Assembly: GCA_020636005.1 (NCBI GenBank)
Contig: JACJYR010000003.1
Coordinates: forward strand, 248,001 to 312,000
Origin: Lewinellaceae bacterium
Lineage (GTDB): Bacteria; Bacteroidota; Bacteroidia; Chitinophagales; Saprospiraceae
DNA length: 64,000 bases
Direction: 5' to 3'
Each line of letters starts with the position of its first letter. The stretch's first letter is position 1. The notes under the pieces are model-generated. The model did not search any database, was not told the origin of the DNA, and saw only the letters and a list, made by a program, of their open reading frames with translations. Positions 54,496 through 63,434 of the stretch are shown piece by piece. The translations under genes and the position numbers were made by a program.

Positions 54496-55119
54496 TCATC
54501 TCAAGGTTTCCAGCACGGCGGCCACTACTGCTTCGGTATTGACGAGGTGCTCCCTTTCATCGTAAAACAGGTAGAAAACGGGCTTGCCCCATTTGATGTT
54601 CGCAGCCTTGTTGAACTTTTGCACTCCCTCCCGCATCCTATTAAAGGTCAGTGGTTTGACCTGAATGCCGCACAGTTCCCGGCCCTCTTTTTCGATGACG
54701 AGATCCACCCGGAGTTCTTCGTCCAGAAATCCTTCTGCCCGGATAGCGGACAAGCCCACGCAGCCCAGGTTTTTTTGAAAATAGGACAGAGCCTTCTCTT
54801 CCACCACCGTTCCTTTTAAGGATTGTACAACGAACAGGTCGTATTCCCACTGAACGCAAGCCTGGAGGGAATATCGGTATTCGCCCCATTCAGCCTGCTG
54901 GGCCTGGTAGAGGTTTTTGCCAAAATCTTGCACCGTACCTTTGCTTTTGATGCCGCAGGGGCAGTCGTGGTAAAAGTGATCCTGGATGAGTCCGCAAAGT
55001 TCGTCCCTGCTTTTTGGACGGTGGGCCTGGATGAGTTTCATGACCGGCACCGAGCGGTGGGGGGCGGATATTCCGTATTTCCCGTTGAGCAGGTTGAGAT
55101 CACCACCGGTGTAGGCCAT
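54496..55119 (-). CDS. Predicted PD-(D/E)XK nuclease, possibly an orphan restriction enzyme
   Basis: 207 residues from the first ATG. The frame stays open for 26 codons upstream (LIIGDTSHQPTFPTQLV) with protein-like composition but no ATG, GTG or TTG, so the 5' end may be damaged or use a rare start. A DEELRVDLVIEKEGRELCGIQVKP segment (split: Asp ... Gln-x-Lys) near residues 130-155 fits a PD-(D/E)XK nuclease core. Cysteine-rich HDCPCGIKS near 50 and a WGEYRYSLQACVQWEYDLFV helix add to a restriction-enzyme look. No methyltransferase is adjacent. The specific family is not recognised with confidence. Confidence 0.5.
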   Translation of the reverse strand: MAYTGGDLNLLNGKYGISAPHRSVPVMKLIQAHRPKSRDELCGLIQDHFYHDCPCGIKSKGTVQDFGKNLYQAQQAEWGEYRYSLQACVQWEYDLFVVQSLKGTVVEEKALSYFQKNLGCVGLSAIRAEGFLDEELRVDLVIEKEGRELCGIQVKPLTFNRMREGVQKFNKAANIKWGKPVFYLFYDEREHLVNTEAVVAAVLETLR

Positions 55120-55274
55120 GACAAGTTGGGTTGGAAAAGTGGGTTGGTGGCTTGTGTCACCAATTATTAAATCAGGGTTTGAGCAAGTTAATAGGGCTTA
55201 TCCAAACAACGGCTACCTCATCAAACGTACCGTGAAAGCAGAAACAACCCTTGGGCTGGATAAGGAGGCGGTAC

Positions 55275-55868
55275 TTACAACGACCAGGCATTGCCCACCT
55301 CCGCCAGTGGCAGACAGCCGATTTGTTTGCCCGGAATGGGATCGTAGCTCAAAATCTCTTCCCCTACTTTTTCAGACTGGAAATAGCCCATCAGGCAAAG
55401 TTCTTTTAGCTTTCTGTAAAAAACGGGCTTCTCTCCCACGCCAATGTTGCCGCCCCAGATGGTCGGGGGCAGCGGCGGGGCAGCTTTGTCCCATTTTGTC
55501 AACAGTTCGTCCTGCTGTTCAGGTTTGAGTTTTGCAAACGGCGCACCGTAGTTTTTTTGGCAGTCAGCCTCGAAATCGGCCATTCCCTTGCGCATCATTT
55601 CCTGATCTTGCGGTGAATAATAACCGGCAATCATGGCATCCACGAAGCGATCCACCAAGAGGTCTTTTGCGCCGGGCGTATCTGTTTTGGGCAGAATCCG
55701 CTCGCAGATTTCGGCCAGCGTGGTGCCTTGTTCAGGGGTGAAAAACTGGGGCGTCCAGTCAGGTTTCGGGTCTGCCTGGCAACCTGCCATAAGGCCAGCC
55801 AATGTGCCGCCCGAGACGGCGTATCCAAGGATAAGGGTACTGTGCTTGAGTATATCCCTGCGGTTCAT
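55275..55868 (-). CDS. Gluconate 2-dehydrogenase subunit 3-like protein
   Basis: 197 residues. The N-terminus (MNRRDILKHSTLILGYAVSG) is a twin-arginine-like signal followed by a lipobox-like MAGC, so it is exported and perhaps lipid-anchored. The body (FFTPEQGTTLAEICERILPK ... DRFVDAMIAGYYSPQDQEMM) matches the small subunit that accompanies membrane-bound GMC dehydrogenases. The GMC subunit is encoded 101 bp upstream on the same strand. Together they probably oxidise a sugar or alcohol in the periplasm and pass electrons to the respiratory chain. Confidence 0.9.
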   Translation of the reverse strand: MNRRDILKHSTLILGYAVSGGTLAGLMAGCQADPKPDWTPQFFTPEQGTTLAEICERILPKTDTPGAKDLLVDRFVDAMIAGYYSPQDQEMMRKGMADFEADCQKNYGAPFAKLKPEQQDELLTKWDKAAPPLPPTIWGGNIGVGEKPVFYRKLKELCLMGYFQSEKVGEEILSYDPIPGKQIGCLPLAEVGNAWSL

Positions 55869-55969
55869 TTTTAATGAGTAGTGAAGGGAAGGAGAGAAGG
55901 AAAGAATGATTCGGGACTTAGATAGACAGTTTTATTGAATCATTTTTTCATTCACGCATTCTCTCATTG

Positions 55970-57676
55970 TTAGAGATTCCTTTTGTTCAGTTCGCTCACT
56001 GCGTAGTCCGCCGCCCGTGCCGTCAGCGCCATATAGGTCAGGGACGGGTTCACACAGGAGGCAGAGGTCATACATGCGCCGTCGGTGACGAATACGTTGG
56101 GTGCGCCATGTACCTGGTTATGGGCATTGAGCACCGACGTTTTCGGATCTTTGCCCATACGGGCAGTGCCCATTTCATGGATGCCTTTCCCCACGGCGCC
56201 GATGTCGTCGAAGGTAGTAATGTTCTTGATGCCGGCAGCTTCAAGCATGGCCGCTGCGTCGTCCTGCATGTGCTTGCGCATGTTGAGTTCATTTTCTTTG
56301 AATTCGCAGTCGAAAGTAACGGTGGGCAGTCCCCATTGGTCTTTCTTGTCGTGGTCGAGTGTCATCCTGTTTTCGTGGTAGGGGAGGCACTCCCCAAAAC
56401 CGTTGATCATCATGCCCCAACCGGTGGGCTTGAAAAGGTTGTCCTTGAAAGCAGCGCCGTGTTCGTTTGAATTTACCCCGCCGCCCCAGTCGCCCCTGCC
56501 GGCACCGCCCTGGTAACCATAGCCACGCAGGAAATCGCCTTCTTTTTTGCCGTTGAGGTTGCGGTAGCGGGGGATATAAATACCGTTGGGGCGACGACCT
56601 TTGTAGTATTTGTCCTCGAAACCATCGTAGCCGCCAATGGCCCCCACGTAGTAATGGTGGTCCATCATATTGCAGCCAAGTTCGCCGCTGTCGTTGCCCA
56701 TGCCATTGGGGAAACGGCCAGAGGTAGAGTTCATTAAAATGGAGGTGCTGCCTACCGTGGAAGCGTTGAGGAAGATGATTTTAGCAAAAAATTCTACCGC
56801 TTGCTTGCTCTCTTCGTCAATGATGCGGACGCCTGTAGCCCTTCCTTTTTGTTCGTCAAAAATGATGGAATGGACAATGGAATGGGGGCGCAGGGTGAGG
56901 TTGCCGGTTTTTTCCGCCAGGGGCAATGTGACCGCATTGCTGCTGAAATAGGCACCAAACGGGCAGCCCCGGTTGCAGCGATTGCGGAATTGGCAGGTGC
57001 CCCTGCCGTTGAAGCCTTCTTCTGTTACGTGCGCCACCCGCCCGATGGTCAGGTGCCTGCCGGGGAAGGTTTTTTCGATTTGCTCCCGGGCGTGCTGTTC
57101 CAGGCAGTTGAGTTCCATGGGTTTCAGGAAATAGCCGTCGGGCAGGTGCGGCAGGCCCAGTTTTTCGCCACTGATGCCCACCACCTTTTCGACATAGGTG
57201 TACCAAGGCTCAATATCCTTGTAGCGGATAGGCCAGTCTATGGCTATGCCTTCCTTAGCGTTGGCCTCGAAATCGAGGTCGCTCCAGCGGTAGCATTGGC
57301 GTCCCCAGAGCAGTGACCGCCCACCGGTCTGATAGCCCCGCATCCAATCAAACCGCTTCGTTTCGTTGTACGGGTGTTCGGTGTCTTTAACCCAAAAATG
57401 CTTGTTCTCCTGGCTTACCCAATTGGTGCGGTTCTGCACGGCGTATTCTTTTGCCTCTTCGGGCGCAAGCGCCCCGTGGCCCGGAAGGTCCCAGGGGTCT
57501 TTGTGCATAGTAGGGTAATCTTCGACATGCCTGACAAGCCGGCCCCGTTCCAGCACCAGGGTCTTCAGGCCTTTTTCACAAAGCTCTTTGGCTGCCCAGC
57601 CGCCGCTGATGCCCGATCCGACGACGATGGCGTCGTAAGTTTGTTCCTGTTGTGCTTTGATGTTGATGTTGCTCAT
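55970..57676 (-). CDS. GMC-family oxidoreductase (large dehydrogenase subunit)
   Basis: 568 residues. The FAD-binding motif is near the start (YDAIVVGSGISGGWAAKELC). Further features are GYQTGGRSLLWGRQCYRWSD, the cysteine-bearing RGTCQFRNRCNRGCPFGAYF (usual in gluconate/fructose-type dehydrogenases) and the C-terminal GMC domain with HEMGTARMG and NPSLTYMALTARAADY. There is no signal peptide of its own; such subunits ride out through the Tat signal of the small subunit, encoded just downstream. The substrate is unknown; polyols, gluconate or other sugars are plausible. Confidence 0.93.
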   Translation of the reverse strand: MSNINIKAQQEQTYDAIVVGSGISGGWAAKELCEKGLKTLVLERGRLVRHVEDYPTMHKDPWDLPGHGALAPEEAKEYAVQNRTNWVSQENKHFWVKDTEHPYNETKRFDWMRGYQTGGRSLLWGRQCYRWSDLDFEANAKEGIAIDWPIRYKDIEPWYTYVEKVVGISGEKLGLPHLPDGYFLKPMELNCLEQHAREQIEKTFPGRHLTIGRVAHVTEEGFNGRGTCQFRNRCNRGCPFGAYFSSNAVTLPLAEKTGNLTLRPHSIVHSIIFDEQKGRATGVRIIDEESKQAVEFFAKIIFLNASTVGSTSILMNSTSGRFPNGMGNDSGELGCNMMDHHYYVGAIGGYDGFEDKYYKGRRPNGIYIPRYRNLNGKKEGDFLRGYGYQGGAGRGDWGGGVNSNEHGAAFKDNLFKPTGWGMMINGFGECLPYHENRMTLDHDKKDQWGLPTVTFDCEFKENELNMRKHMQDDAAAMLEAAGIKNITTFDDIGAVGKGIHEMGTARMGKDPKTSVLNAHNQVHGAPNVFVTDGACMTSASCVNPSLTYMALTARAADYAVSELNKRNL

Positions 57677-57741
57677 ATTGAGGAAGGTAATGATTAGATC
57701 CGTAGCTTCAAAGAATTGGCTCCAAATGAATCAATGGGCTA

Positions 57742-57769
57742 CAAATCTAAAATTCATTTTCATAAACAA
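57742..57769 (-). promoter_or_regulatory. Promoter of the GMC operon
   Basis: On the minus strand TTG (57769-57767), 17 bp, then TAGATTTG (57749-57742). The -7 box is perfect and the spacing slightly short. It lies about 65 bp before the ATG at 57676. Confidence 0.55.
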
Positions 57770-57790
57770 TTGATAATCGTTGTTTCAGAC

Positions 57791-57828
57791 AGGGCTTTCT
57801 CAACTGACAATTTGTGGGAGAAAGCCCT
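57791..57828 (-). terminator. Hairpin after fhs
   Basis: AGGGCTTTCTC and GAGAAAGCCCT form an 11-bp perfect stem with a 16-nt loop, about 57 bp after the fhs stop. There is no clear U-run on the minus strand. Confidence 0.5.
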
Positions 57829-57884
57829 ATTGTTTCAAATCAATTTTGGTTTGTTTGGAGGGGCGGTACAGGGGTTGCCCACTC

Positions 57885-59555
57885 TCAAAACAAACCTGAG
57901 ATATTCCCTGCTGCATCAATGTCGATGCTTTCGGCAGCGGGCGTATCCGGCAGGCCAGGCATCCGCATCATGTCGCCCGTGATGGGCACGACGAAACCGG
58001 CGCCGGCAGCAATTTCAATTTCCCGCACCGTGATCGTGAAACCCGTCGGACGGCCAATTTTGGCAGGATCGTCGGAGAGCGACTTTTGGGTTTTTGCAAT
58101 ACAAACTGCGGCACCCTCCAGTCCCAGTTTTTCAATGCGTTTCAGGTGCAGCCGGGCCTGGGAGGAATACTCCACGCCCTCCGCACCATAGATGCTTTTG
58201 GCAATAGTCTCTATCTTTTTTTCCATCGGCCAGGCCCAGTCATACAAGGGTTTAAATTGCCCGGTGGAATTTTGAACCGCACTAACAACGGCATGAGCAA
58301 GGTTCTCCGCACCCTTGCCGCCCTCGCCCCAGATGTTGGCAACCACGGCCTGGAACCCCATTTCTTCGCAGCGTTTTTGCACAATGGCTATCTCTTCATC
58401 CGTATCGCTCACAAATTGGTTGATGGCAACAACGGCAGGAATGCCACCGTACAGGCGGGAATTTTCGAGGTGTTTTTCCAGGTTGGGGAGGCCCTTGCGC
58501 ACGGCTTCGGGGTTAGGCTCTTTCAACATTTTCAGGTCGCCGCCGCCGTGGTATTTCAGTGCCCGGATGGTGGCTACCAGCACAATGGCCTTAGGTGCCA
58601 AACCTGCGCTCTGGCATTTGATGTCCATGAATTTTTCTGCGCCCAAATCGGAGCCGAAACCCGCTTCCGTGACTACCCAATCCGCCAGGGAAAGACCAGT
58701 TTTTGTAGCAACGACGGTATTCGTCCCCTGGGCAATATTGGCAAACGGGCCGCCGTGGATAATGGCCGGGTAGCCTTCCAGGGTCTGCACGAGGTTGGGC
58801 TGCATGGCATCCTTCAAAAGCGCTGCCATTGCGCCCTGGGCGTTCAAGTCACGGGCGTAAATCGGCTGCCTGTCCATCGTATAGCCCACGAAAATATTCC
58901 CCAAGCGCCGCTTTAAATCTTCGATGTTGTTGGACAGGCAAAGGATGGCCATGACCTCCGAGGCAACGGCGATATCGAAGCCACTCTCACGGGGCATGCC
59001 GTTGCCGGTGCCTCCGAGGCCGATGGTGATTTGGCGCAGGGAACGGTCGTTCATGTCCATCACCCTTTTAAAAAATATCTGGCGGGGGTCGAGGCCAAGT
59101 GAGCGTTTTTTGCTCTGCAAATTATTGTCAATCAACGCCGCCAGTAGGTTGTGTGCTTTTTCAACAGCACCTATGTCTCCTGTAAAATGAAGATTTATGT
59201 CTTCCATTGGCAGCACCTGGGAGTAGCCGCCTCCGGTAGCGCCTCCCTTGATGCCGAACACAGGCCCCAGGGAGGGTTCCCGCAGCACGACACAGGTCTT
59301 TTCCCCAATGCGGTTCAGTCCTTGCGCGAGGCCGATGCTCATGGTCGTTTTTCCTTCTCCGGCGGGTGTCGGCGAAATAGCAGTCACCAGGATGAGGTTG
59401 CTTTTTTTGATGGCGTCCTCATTGATGAGCGTCAGGGGCAGTTTTGCCTTGTATTTGCCATAAAGCTGGAGGTCGTCGTCAGAAATGTTGAGCTGGGACG
59501 CAATTTGCTGGATAGGTTTCAACGTGATAGTCCTTGCGATGTCGAGGTCGGTCAT
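57885..59555 (-). CDS. fhs: Formate--tetrahydrofolate ligase
   Basis: 556 residues from ATG 59555 (MTDLDIARTITLKPIQQIAS); the longer frame to 59630 lacks family similarity. It makes 10-formyl-THF from formate, ATP and THF in one-carbon metabolism. The P-loop-like ATP site SPTPAGEGKTTMSIGLAQGL lies near 60-80. FGIKGGATGGGYSQVLPMED, NMPRESGFDIAVASEVMAIL (approximate) and AEKFMDIKCQSAGLAP are intact, and the length agrees with the family. It is monocistronic. Confidence 0.96.
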   Translation of the reverse strand: MTDLDIARTITLKPIQQIASQLNISDDDLQLYGKYKAKLPLTLINEDAIKKSNLILVTAISPTPAGEGKTTMSIGLAQGLNRIGEKTCVVLREPSLGPVFGIKGGATGGGYSQVLPMEDINLHFTGDIGAVEKAHNLLAALIDNNLQSKKRSLGLDPRQIFFKRVMDMNDRSLRQITIGLGGTGNGMPRESGFDIAVASEVMAILCLSNNIEDLKRRLGNIFVGYTMDRQPIYARDLNAQGAMAALLKDAMQPNLVQTLEGYPAIIHGGPFANIAQGTNTVVATKTGLSLADWVVTEAGFGSDLGAEKFMDIKCQSAGLAPKAIVLVATIRALKYHGGGDLKMLKEPNPEAVRKGLPNLEKHLENSRLYGGIPAVVAINQFVSDTDEEIAIVQKRCEEMGFQAVVANIWGEGGKGAENLAHAVVSAVQNSTGQFKPLYDWAWPMEKKIETIAKSIYGAEGVEYSSQARLHLKRIEKLGLEGAAVCIAKTQKSLSDDPAKIGRPTGFTITVREIEIAAGAGFVVPITGDMMRMPGLPDTPAAESIDIDAAGNISGLF

Positions 59556-59854
59556 AGTTTTGCGTTGGTTAGGAATACAGCGTGTCGCCAGGTTTGGTGA
59601 AGGGTTGACAAAAGTTGGTAGGGTTGACAATCAATTATTTAAACATACATTAACCTCTACCAACCAATTGCATTCATGCGCACAACCTGGCGGCGTAAGC
59701 CATAATCAATGAATGGGGCTAATGTAGTGGGATTTTTAAAAAAAACGGCCCTCAAAAATTATTAGGCCGATAATTTAAAGTCGCGGCCATTTCAACGTCA
59801 TCCTTTCAAACTTCCCTTTTCCAAAATGGTCTCTTTTTTTCCGTAGAACTGTTT

Positions 59855-60226
59855 TCACATCTCTAATCCAGGAAAAAAAGCATCCTTTAGATGTTCTATT
59901 GTCCATCCTTTTCCATCCTGCATCAAAATGGAAACTATGTCGAAACGAATGGCCCACTCATGCCCTGTTTCTTTCATGTAGGCTGCCGCAGCTTTGGCCA
60001 GGAGCGCCATTTTTTTCTTGTCCACAAACTCCTCCGGTTTTCCAAAGTAGTCGTAGCTGCGGGTTTTCACTTCCACAAACACAAGCATTTTTTCATCCCG
60101 GGCTATGACGTCCACCTCGGCACGCTTGTGCCGCCAGTTGGTGGCGAGGATTTCCAGGCCATTTTCCTGTAAAAAACGAACCGCTATTTCCTCACCTTTT
60201 TTGCCTGTTTCGAGATGCTTTGCCAT
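59855..60226 (-). CDS. yraN: YraN/UPF0102-family endonuclease-like protein
   Basis: 123 residues from ATG 60226 (MAKHLETGKKGEEIAVRFLQ), the usual start for the family. It shows the PD-(D/E)XK-like core: GxxGE near the start, AEVDVIARDEKMLVFVEVKT (Asp, Glu-x-Lys) and RFDIVSI. YraN proteins are widespread, related to Holliday-junction resolvases in fold, with no settled function. It is divergent from pgi across 61 bp. Confidence 0.92.
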   Translation of the reverse strand: MAKHLETGKKGEEIAVRFLQENGLEILATNWRHKRAEVDVIARDEKMLVFVEVKTRSYDYFGKPEEFVDKKKMALLAKAAAAYMKETGHEWAIRFDIVSILMQDGKGWTIEHLKDAFFPGLEM

Positions 60227-60287
60227 AGTTTTCCCATTTTTGCCGCCACGAATGATGGACAGCAAACCACCGGAAAATTATCAAAAA

Positions 60288-61592
60288 ATGGAAAAACTGG
60301 CTTTTGATTACTCTTTTGCACAACCTTACGTTTTACCCCACGAAATGGACTACATGGCCCCGCAGGCCGAATCCGCCGGCAAATTGCTCGATAGCCGCAA
60401 AGGGCCGGGCAAAGAATTCCTGGGCTGGCTCGACCTTCCCACCAAATATGACCGGGGGGAGTTCAAGCGCATCCAACAGGCCGCCAAAAAAATCCAACAG
60501 CAGTCGGAGGTGCTGGTCGTCATAGGCATCGGCGGGTCTTACCTGGGGGCAAAAGCGGCCATTGAGTGCCTGTCCCATAGTTTTTACAACAACCTGCCCA
60601 AGCAACAGCGGGGCACCCCCGAAATTTACTTCGCCGGAACCAATATCTCCGGCACCTACCTCACCCATTTGCTCGGCCTGGTCGGTGACCGGGACTTTTC
60701 GGTCAACGTCATCTCCAAATCCGGCACCACCACAGAGCCGGCTATCGCTTTTCGTATTTTCAGGAAAAAACTGGAAGAAAAGTATGGCCGGGAAGGCGCC
60801 AAGGAACGCATATACGCCACTACCGACAAAGCCAAAGGGGCCTTAAAAAAACTCTCCGACGAGGAAGGATTTGAGACTTTTGTCGTGCCGGACGACGTAG
60901 GTGGCCGCTATTCCGTGCTTACGGCTGTCGGGTTGTTGCCTATCGCTGTGGCTGGAATTGACATTACTGCCTTGATGAAAGGTGCCGCTCAGGGTGTCAG
61001 CGATTTTAAAAAACCCTTTGCTGAAAACACCTGCCTGCAGTATGCCGCTATCCGCAATATCCTTTATAACAAGGGCAAAGCAATCGAAATGCTCATCAAC
61101 TACGAGCCCCGCCTGCACTATGTGGCCGAATGGTGGAAACAGCTTTACGGCGAGAGCGAAGGAAAGGACGGCAAGGGTATCTTTCCCGCCAGCGCCGACT
61201 TTACAACCGACTTGCATTCGCTGGGACAGTACATCCAGGATGGCAGGCGGCATTTGTTTGAAACAATGATCGAAATCCATATCCCCGAGGCCGACCTGAC
61301 CATCGAAAAGGAAAAAGGTGACCTGGACGGGCTGAATTACCTAGCCGGGAAGACGCTCGATTTTGTCAACAAAAAAGCGGCGGAAGGCACCATCGAGGCC
61401 CATGTGGATGGCGGGGTGCCCAACCTGAAAATCATCCTTCCCGAAGCCAATCCATACCACTTGGGCTATCTGTTTTTCTTTTTTGAAAAAGCTTGTGCCG
61501 TCAGCGGCTACCTGTTGGGCGTGAACCCGTTCGACCAGCCAGGCGTAGAGGCCTATAAGAAGAATATGTTCCGGCTGTTGGGAAAACCATAA
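60288..61592 (+). CDS. pgi: Glucose-6-phosphate isomerase
   Basis: 434 residues from ATG 60288 (MEKLAFDYSFAQPYVLPHEM); an in-frame ATG at 60255 would add 11 residues, and the frame upstream of that overlaps yraN and is not coding. Interconverts glucose-6-P and fructose-6-P. It has SIS folds with VVIGIGGSYLGAKAAIECL, VISKSGTTTEPAIAFRIFR and VPDDVGGRYSVLTAVGLLPI, and the C-terminal HVDGGVPNLKIILPE region. The length fits the shorter Bacillus/Bacteroidota type. Confidence 0.95.
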   Translation: MEKLAFDYSFAQPYVLPHEMDYMAPQAESAGKLLDSRKGPGKEFLGWLDLPTKYDRGEFKRIQQAAKKIQQQSEVLVVIGIGGSYLGAKAAIECLSHSFYNNLPKQQRGTPEIYFAGTNISGTYLTHLLGLVGDRDFSVNVISKSGTTTEPAIAFRIFRKKLEEKYGREGAKERIYATTDKAKGALKKLSDEEGFETFVVPDDVGGRYSVLTAVGLLPIAVAGIDITALMKGAAQGVSDFKKPFAENTCLQYAAIRNILYNKGKAIEMLINYEPRLHYVAEWWKQLYGESEGKDGKGIFPASADFTTDLHSLGQYIQDGRRHLFETMIEIHIPEADLTIEKEKGDLDGLNYLAGKTLDFVNKKAAEGTIEAHVDGGVPNLKIILPEANPYHLGYLFFFFEKACAVSGYLLGVNPFDQPGVEAYKKNMFRLLGKP

Positions 61593-61974
61593 ACAGCAGG
61601 TGCTGTTCTCACGATTGATTGTTATACTTTACCACGGATGGTTTTGTCCAGCGGTATTAAGTTGATGAGGGTTGATGAAATTGATAAGGGTTGATAATGA
61701 ACCAAATAAACCATTATTAACCAGTCCATCCCTGACGAAACCTGTCGAGCAGCGGTATAACTCCTATTGAGCGGCGCAACTGTAAAGTTTTTCCACGTAA
61801 ACTCTGATGGTCTAAATTTTTTGTTTCCCAAAATCCTCATCATGTTCCTTGAACCTGCTCCAGCTTACCTGCCATGAACAATGGCAGGGTACTTTGTGTG
61901 ATGGCACCTGCCATCCTGGCCATTCGGTATCACTGAAAAAAACCTTTTCAATCTAAACCAAAACTGCTAAAACC
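61593..61974. other. Intergenic region after pgi
   Basis: 382 bp without a gene. GGGTTGATGAAATTGATAAG and related words repeat near 61668-61700. A small palindrome around TGCCATGAACAATGGCA lies near 61870. No terminator with a U-run is seen. Confidence 0.5.
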
Positions 61975-62388
61975 ATGTGGTGGATCTTTGCCCTTTTATC
62001 AGCGCTGTTTGCCGCATTGACGGCCATTTTTGCCAAGATAGGCGTGAAGGATGTGGATACGGATCTCGCCACCGCCATCCGTACGGTGGTCATTTTGGTG
62101 CTTTCGTGGGGCATCGCTTTTTTCAGGGGTGGGGCTGCCACCATTGGCACTTTGTCAAAGCACAACCTGCTCTTCCTGGTACTCTCCGGGATTGCAACCG
62201 GCCTTTCCTGGATATTTTATTTCAAGGCCCTGCAGTTGGGAAAGGTTTCGCAGGTAGCGCCGGTGGACAAGTTGAGCGTGGCATTGGCCATCCTTTTTTC
62301 CATCCTTTTCCTGGGCGAGACTTTGGAATTGAAAACCGCCATTGGGGCAGTTTGCATTATCATTGGGACTATCATCATCATTTTATAA
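61975..62388 (+). CDS. EamA/DMT-type small transporter
   Basis: 137 residues with four or five transmembrane helices: MWWIFALLSALFAALTAIFA, then VVILVLSWGIAFF, LLFLVLSGIATGLSWIFYF and a final helix. It is a single EamA domain (KIGVKDVDTDLATAIRT, VSQVAPVDKLSVALAILFSI), half of the usual ten-helix transporter, so it should act as a dimer. The short-EamA family is annotated for export of metabolites; the substrate is unknown. It lies 27 bp before the aldo/keto reductase gene, probably in one operon. Confidence 0.88.
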   Translation: MWWIFALLSALFAALTAIFAKIGVKDVDTDLATAIRTVVILVLSWGIAFFRGGAATIGTLSKHNLLFLVLSGIATGLSWIFYFKALQLGKVSQVAPVDKLSVALAILFSILFLGETLELKTAIGAVCIIIGTIIIIL

Positions 62389-62415
62389 AACAGGTTATTT
62401 TTAAACAAAAACAAT

Positions 62416-63432
62416 ATGAAAATCCACGACAAATACCCCCGCACCGTCTATGCTGCAAAACCGGAGCGCTACGACAACATGCAATACCGCCGCTGCGGGA
62501 AAAGCGGCATCCTGCTCCCCATGATTTCGCTGGGGCTGTGGCACAACTTCGGCCATACGGACGACCTCGAAGCGGGCCGCCAAATCCTGCGCACGGCATT
62601 TGACAATGGCATCACTCATTTCGACCTCGCCAATAATTATGGGCCCCCTTTCGGCTCGGCGGAGGAAAATTTTGGTCGCTTGTTTAAGGAAGATTTTCGA
62701 CCTTATCGGGACGAATTGATTATTTCAACCAAAGCTGGCTGGGATATGTGGCCGGGGCCTTACGGCAATCTCGGCAGCCGCAAATACCTTATTGCCAGCC
62801 TTGATCAGAGCCTGAAGCGCATGGGCCTGGAATACGTGGACATTTTTTACAGCCACCGCCCCGACCCCCATACGCCACTGGAAGAGACCATGGGTGCCCT
62901 CCACCATGTGGTGCAACAAGGCAAGGCGCTCTATGTGGGCATTTCACAATACAACGCAAAAGACACGGCCAGGGCCGCCAAAATCCTGAAAGACCTCGGT
63001 ACCCCGCTTTTCATCCACCAACCCCGATACAGCATGTTCGACCGCTGGGTAGAAGACGGCCTGCTCGACGAACTGGAAAAACAAGGTACCGGCTCCATCC
63101 CGTTCAGCCCCCTGGAGCAGGGTTTGCTGACCGATAAATATTTGAAAGGTTTCCCGAAAGATTCCCGTGCCGTGAAGGATGGGCGTTATTTTAAAAAGGA
63201 TCAGATCACCGAGGGGAAATTGGAAAAGGTTCGCAAGCTCAACGAAATTGCAATAGCACGTGACCAAAGCCTGGCCCAGATGGCTGTGGCGTGGTTGCTG
63301 AAAGACGAACGGGTGACTTCCGTATTGGTGGGCGTGAGCAAGGCCGAGCAACTGAAGGACAATATCGGTGCGCTGAACAACCTGAAATTCAGCAAAAAAG
63401 AACTGGAAAAGATTGAGAAGATTTTGAAATAA
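62416..63432 (+). CDS. Aldo/keto reductase (YghZ/GAP-reductase type)
   Basis: 338 residues, TIM-barrel NADPH enzyme. Catalytic tetrad Asp/Tyr are in THFDLANNYGPPFGSAEENF, Lys in LIISTKAGWDMWPGPYG, and His in VDIFYSHRPDPHTPLEETMG. The C-terminal NADPH-binding stretch is RVTSVLVGVSKAEQLKDNIG. The extended GPYGNLGSRKYL segment is typical for the YghZ subgroup, which reduces L-glyceraldehyde-3-phosphate and methylglyoxal. Co-transcription with the EamA-like gene suggests detoxification or export of a small carbonyl; that is inference. Confidence 0.92.
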   Translation: MKIHDKYPRTVYAAKPERYDNMQYRRCGKSGILLPMISLGLWHNFGHTDDLEAGRQILRTAFDNGITHFDLANNYGPPFGSAEENFGRLFKEDFRPYRDELIISTKAGWDMWPGPYGNLGSRKYLIASLDQSLKRMGLEYVDIFYSHRPDPHTPLEETMGALHHVVQQGKALYVGISQYNAKDTARAAKILKDLGTPLFIHQPRYSMFDRWVEDGLLDELEKQGTGSIPFSPLEQGLLTDKYLKGFPKDSRAVKDGRYFKKDQITEGKLEKVRKLNEIAIARDQSLAQMAVAWLLKDERVTSVLVGVSKAEQLKDNIGALNNLKFSKKELEKIEKILK

Positions 63433-63434
63433 GC

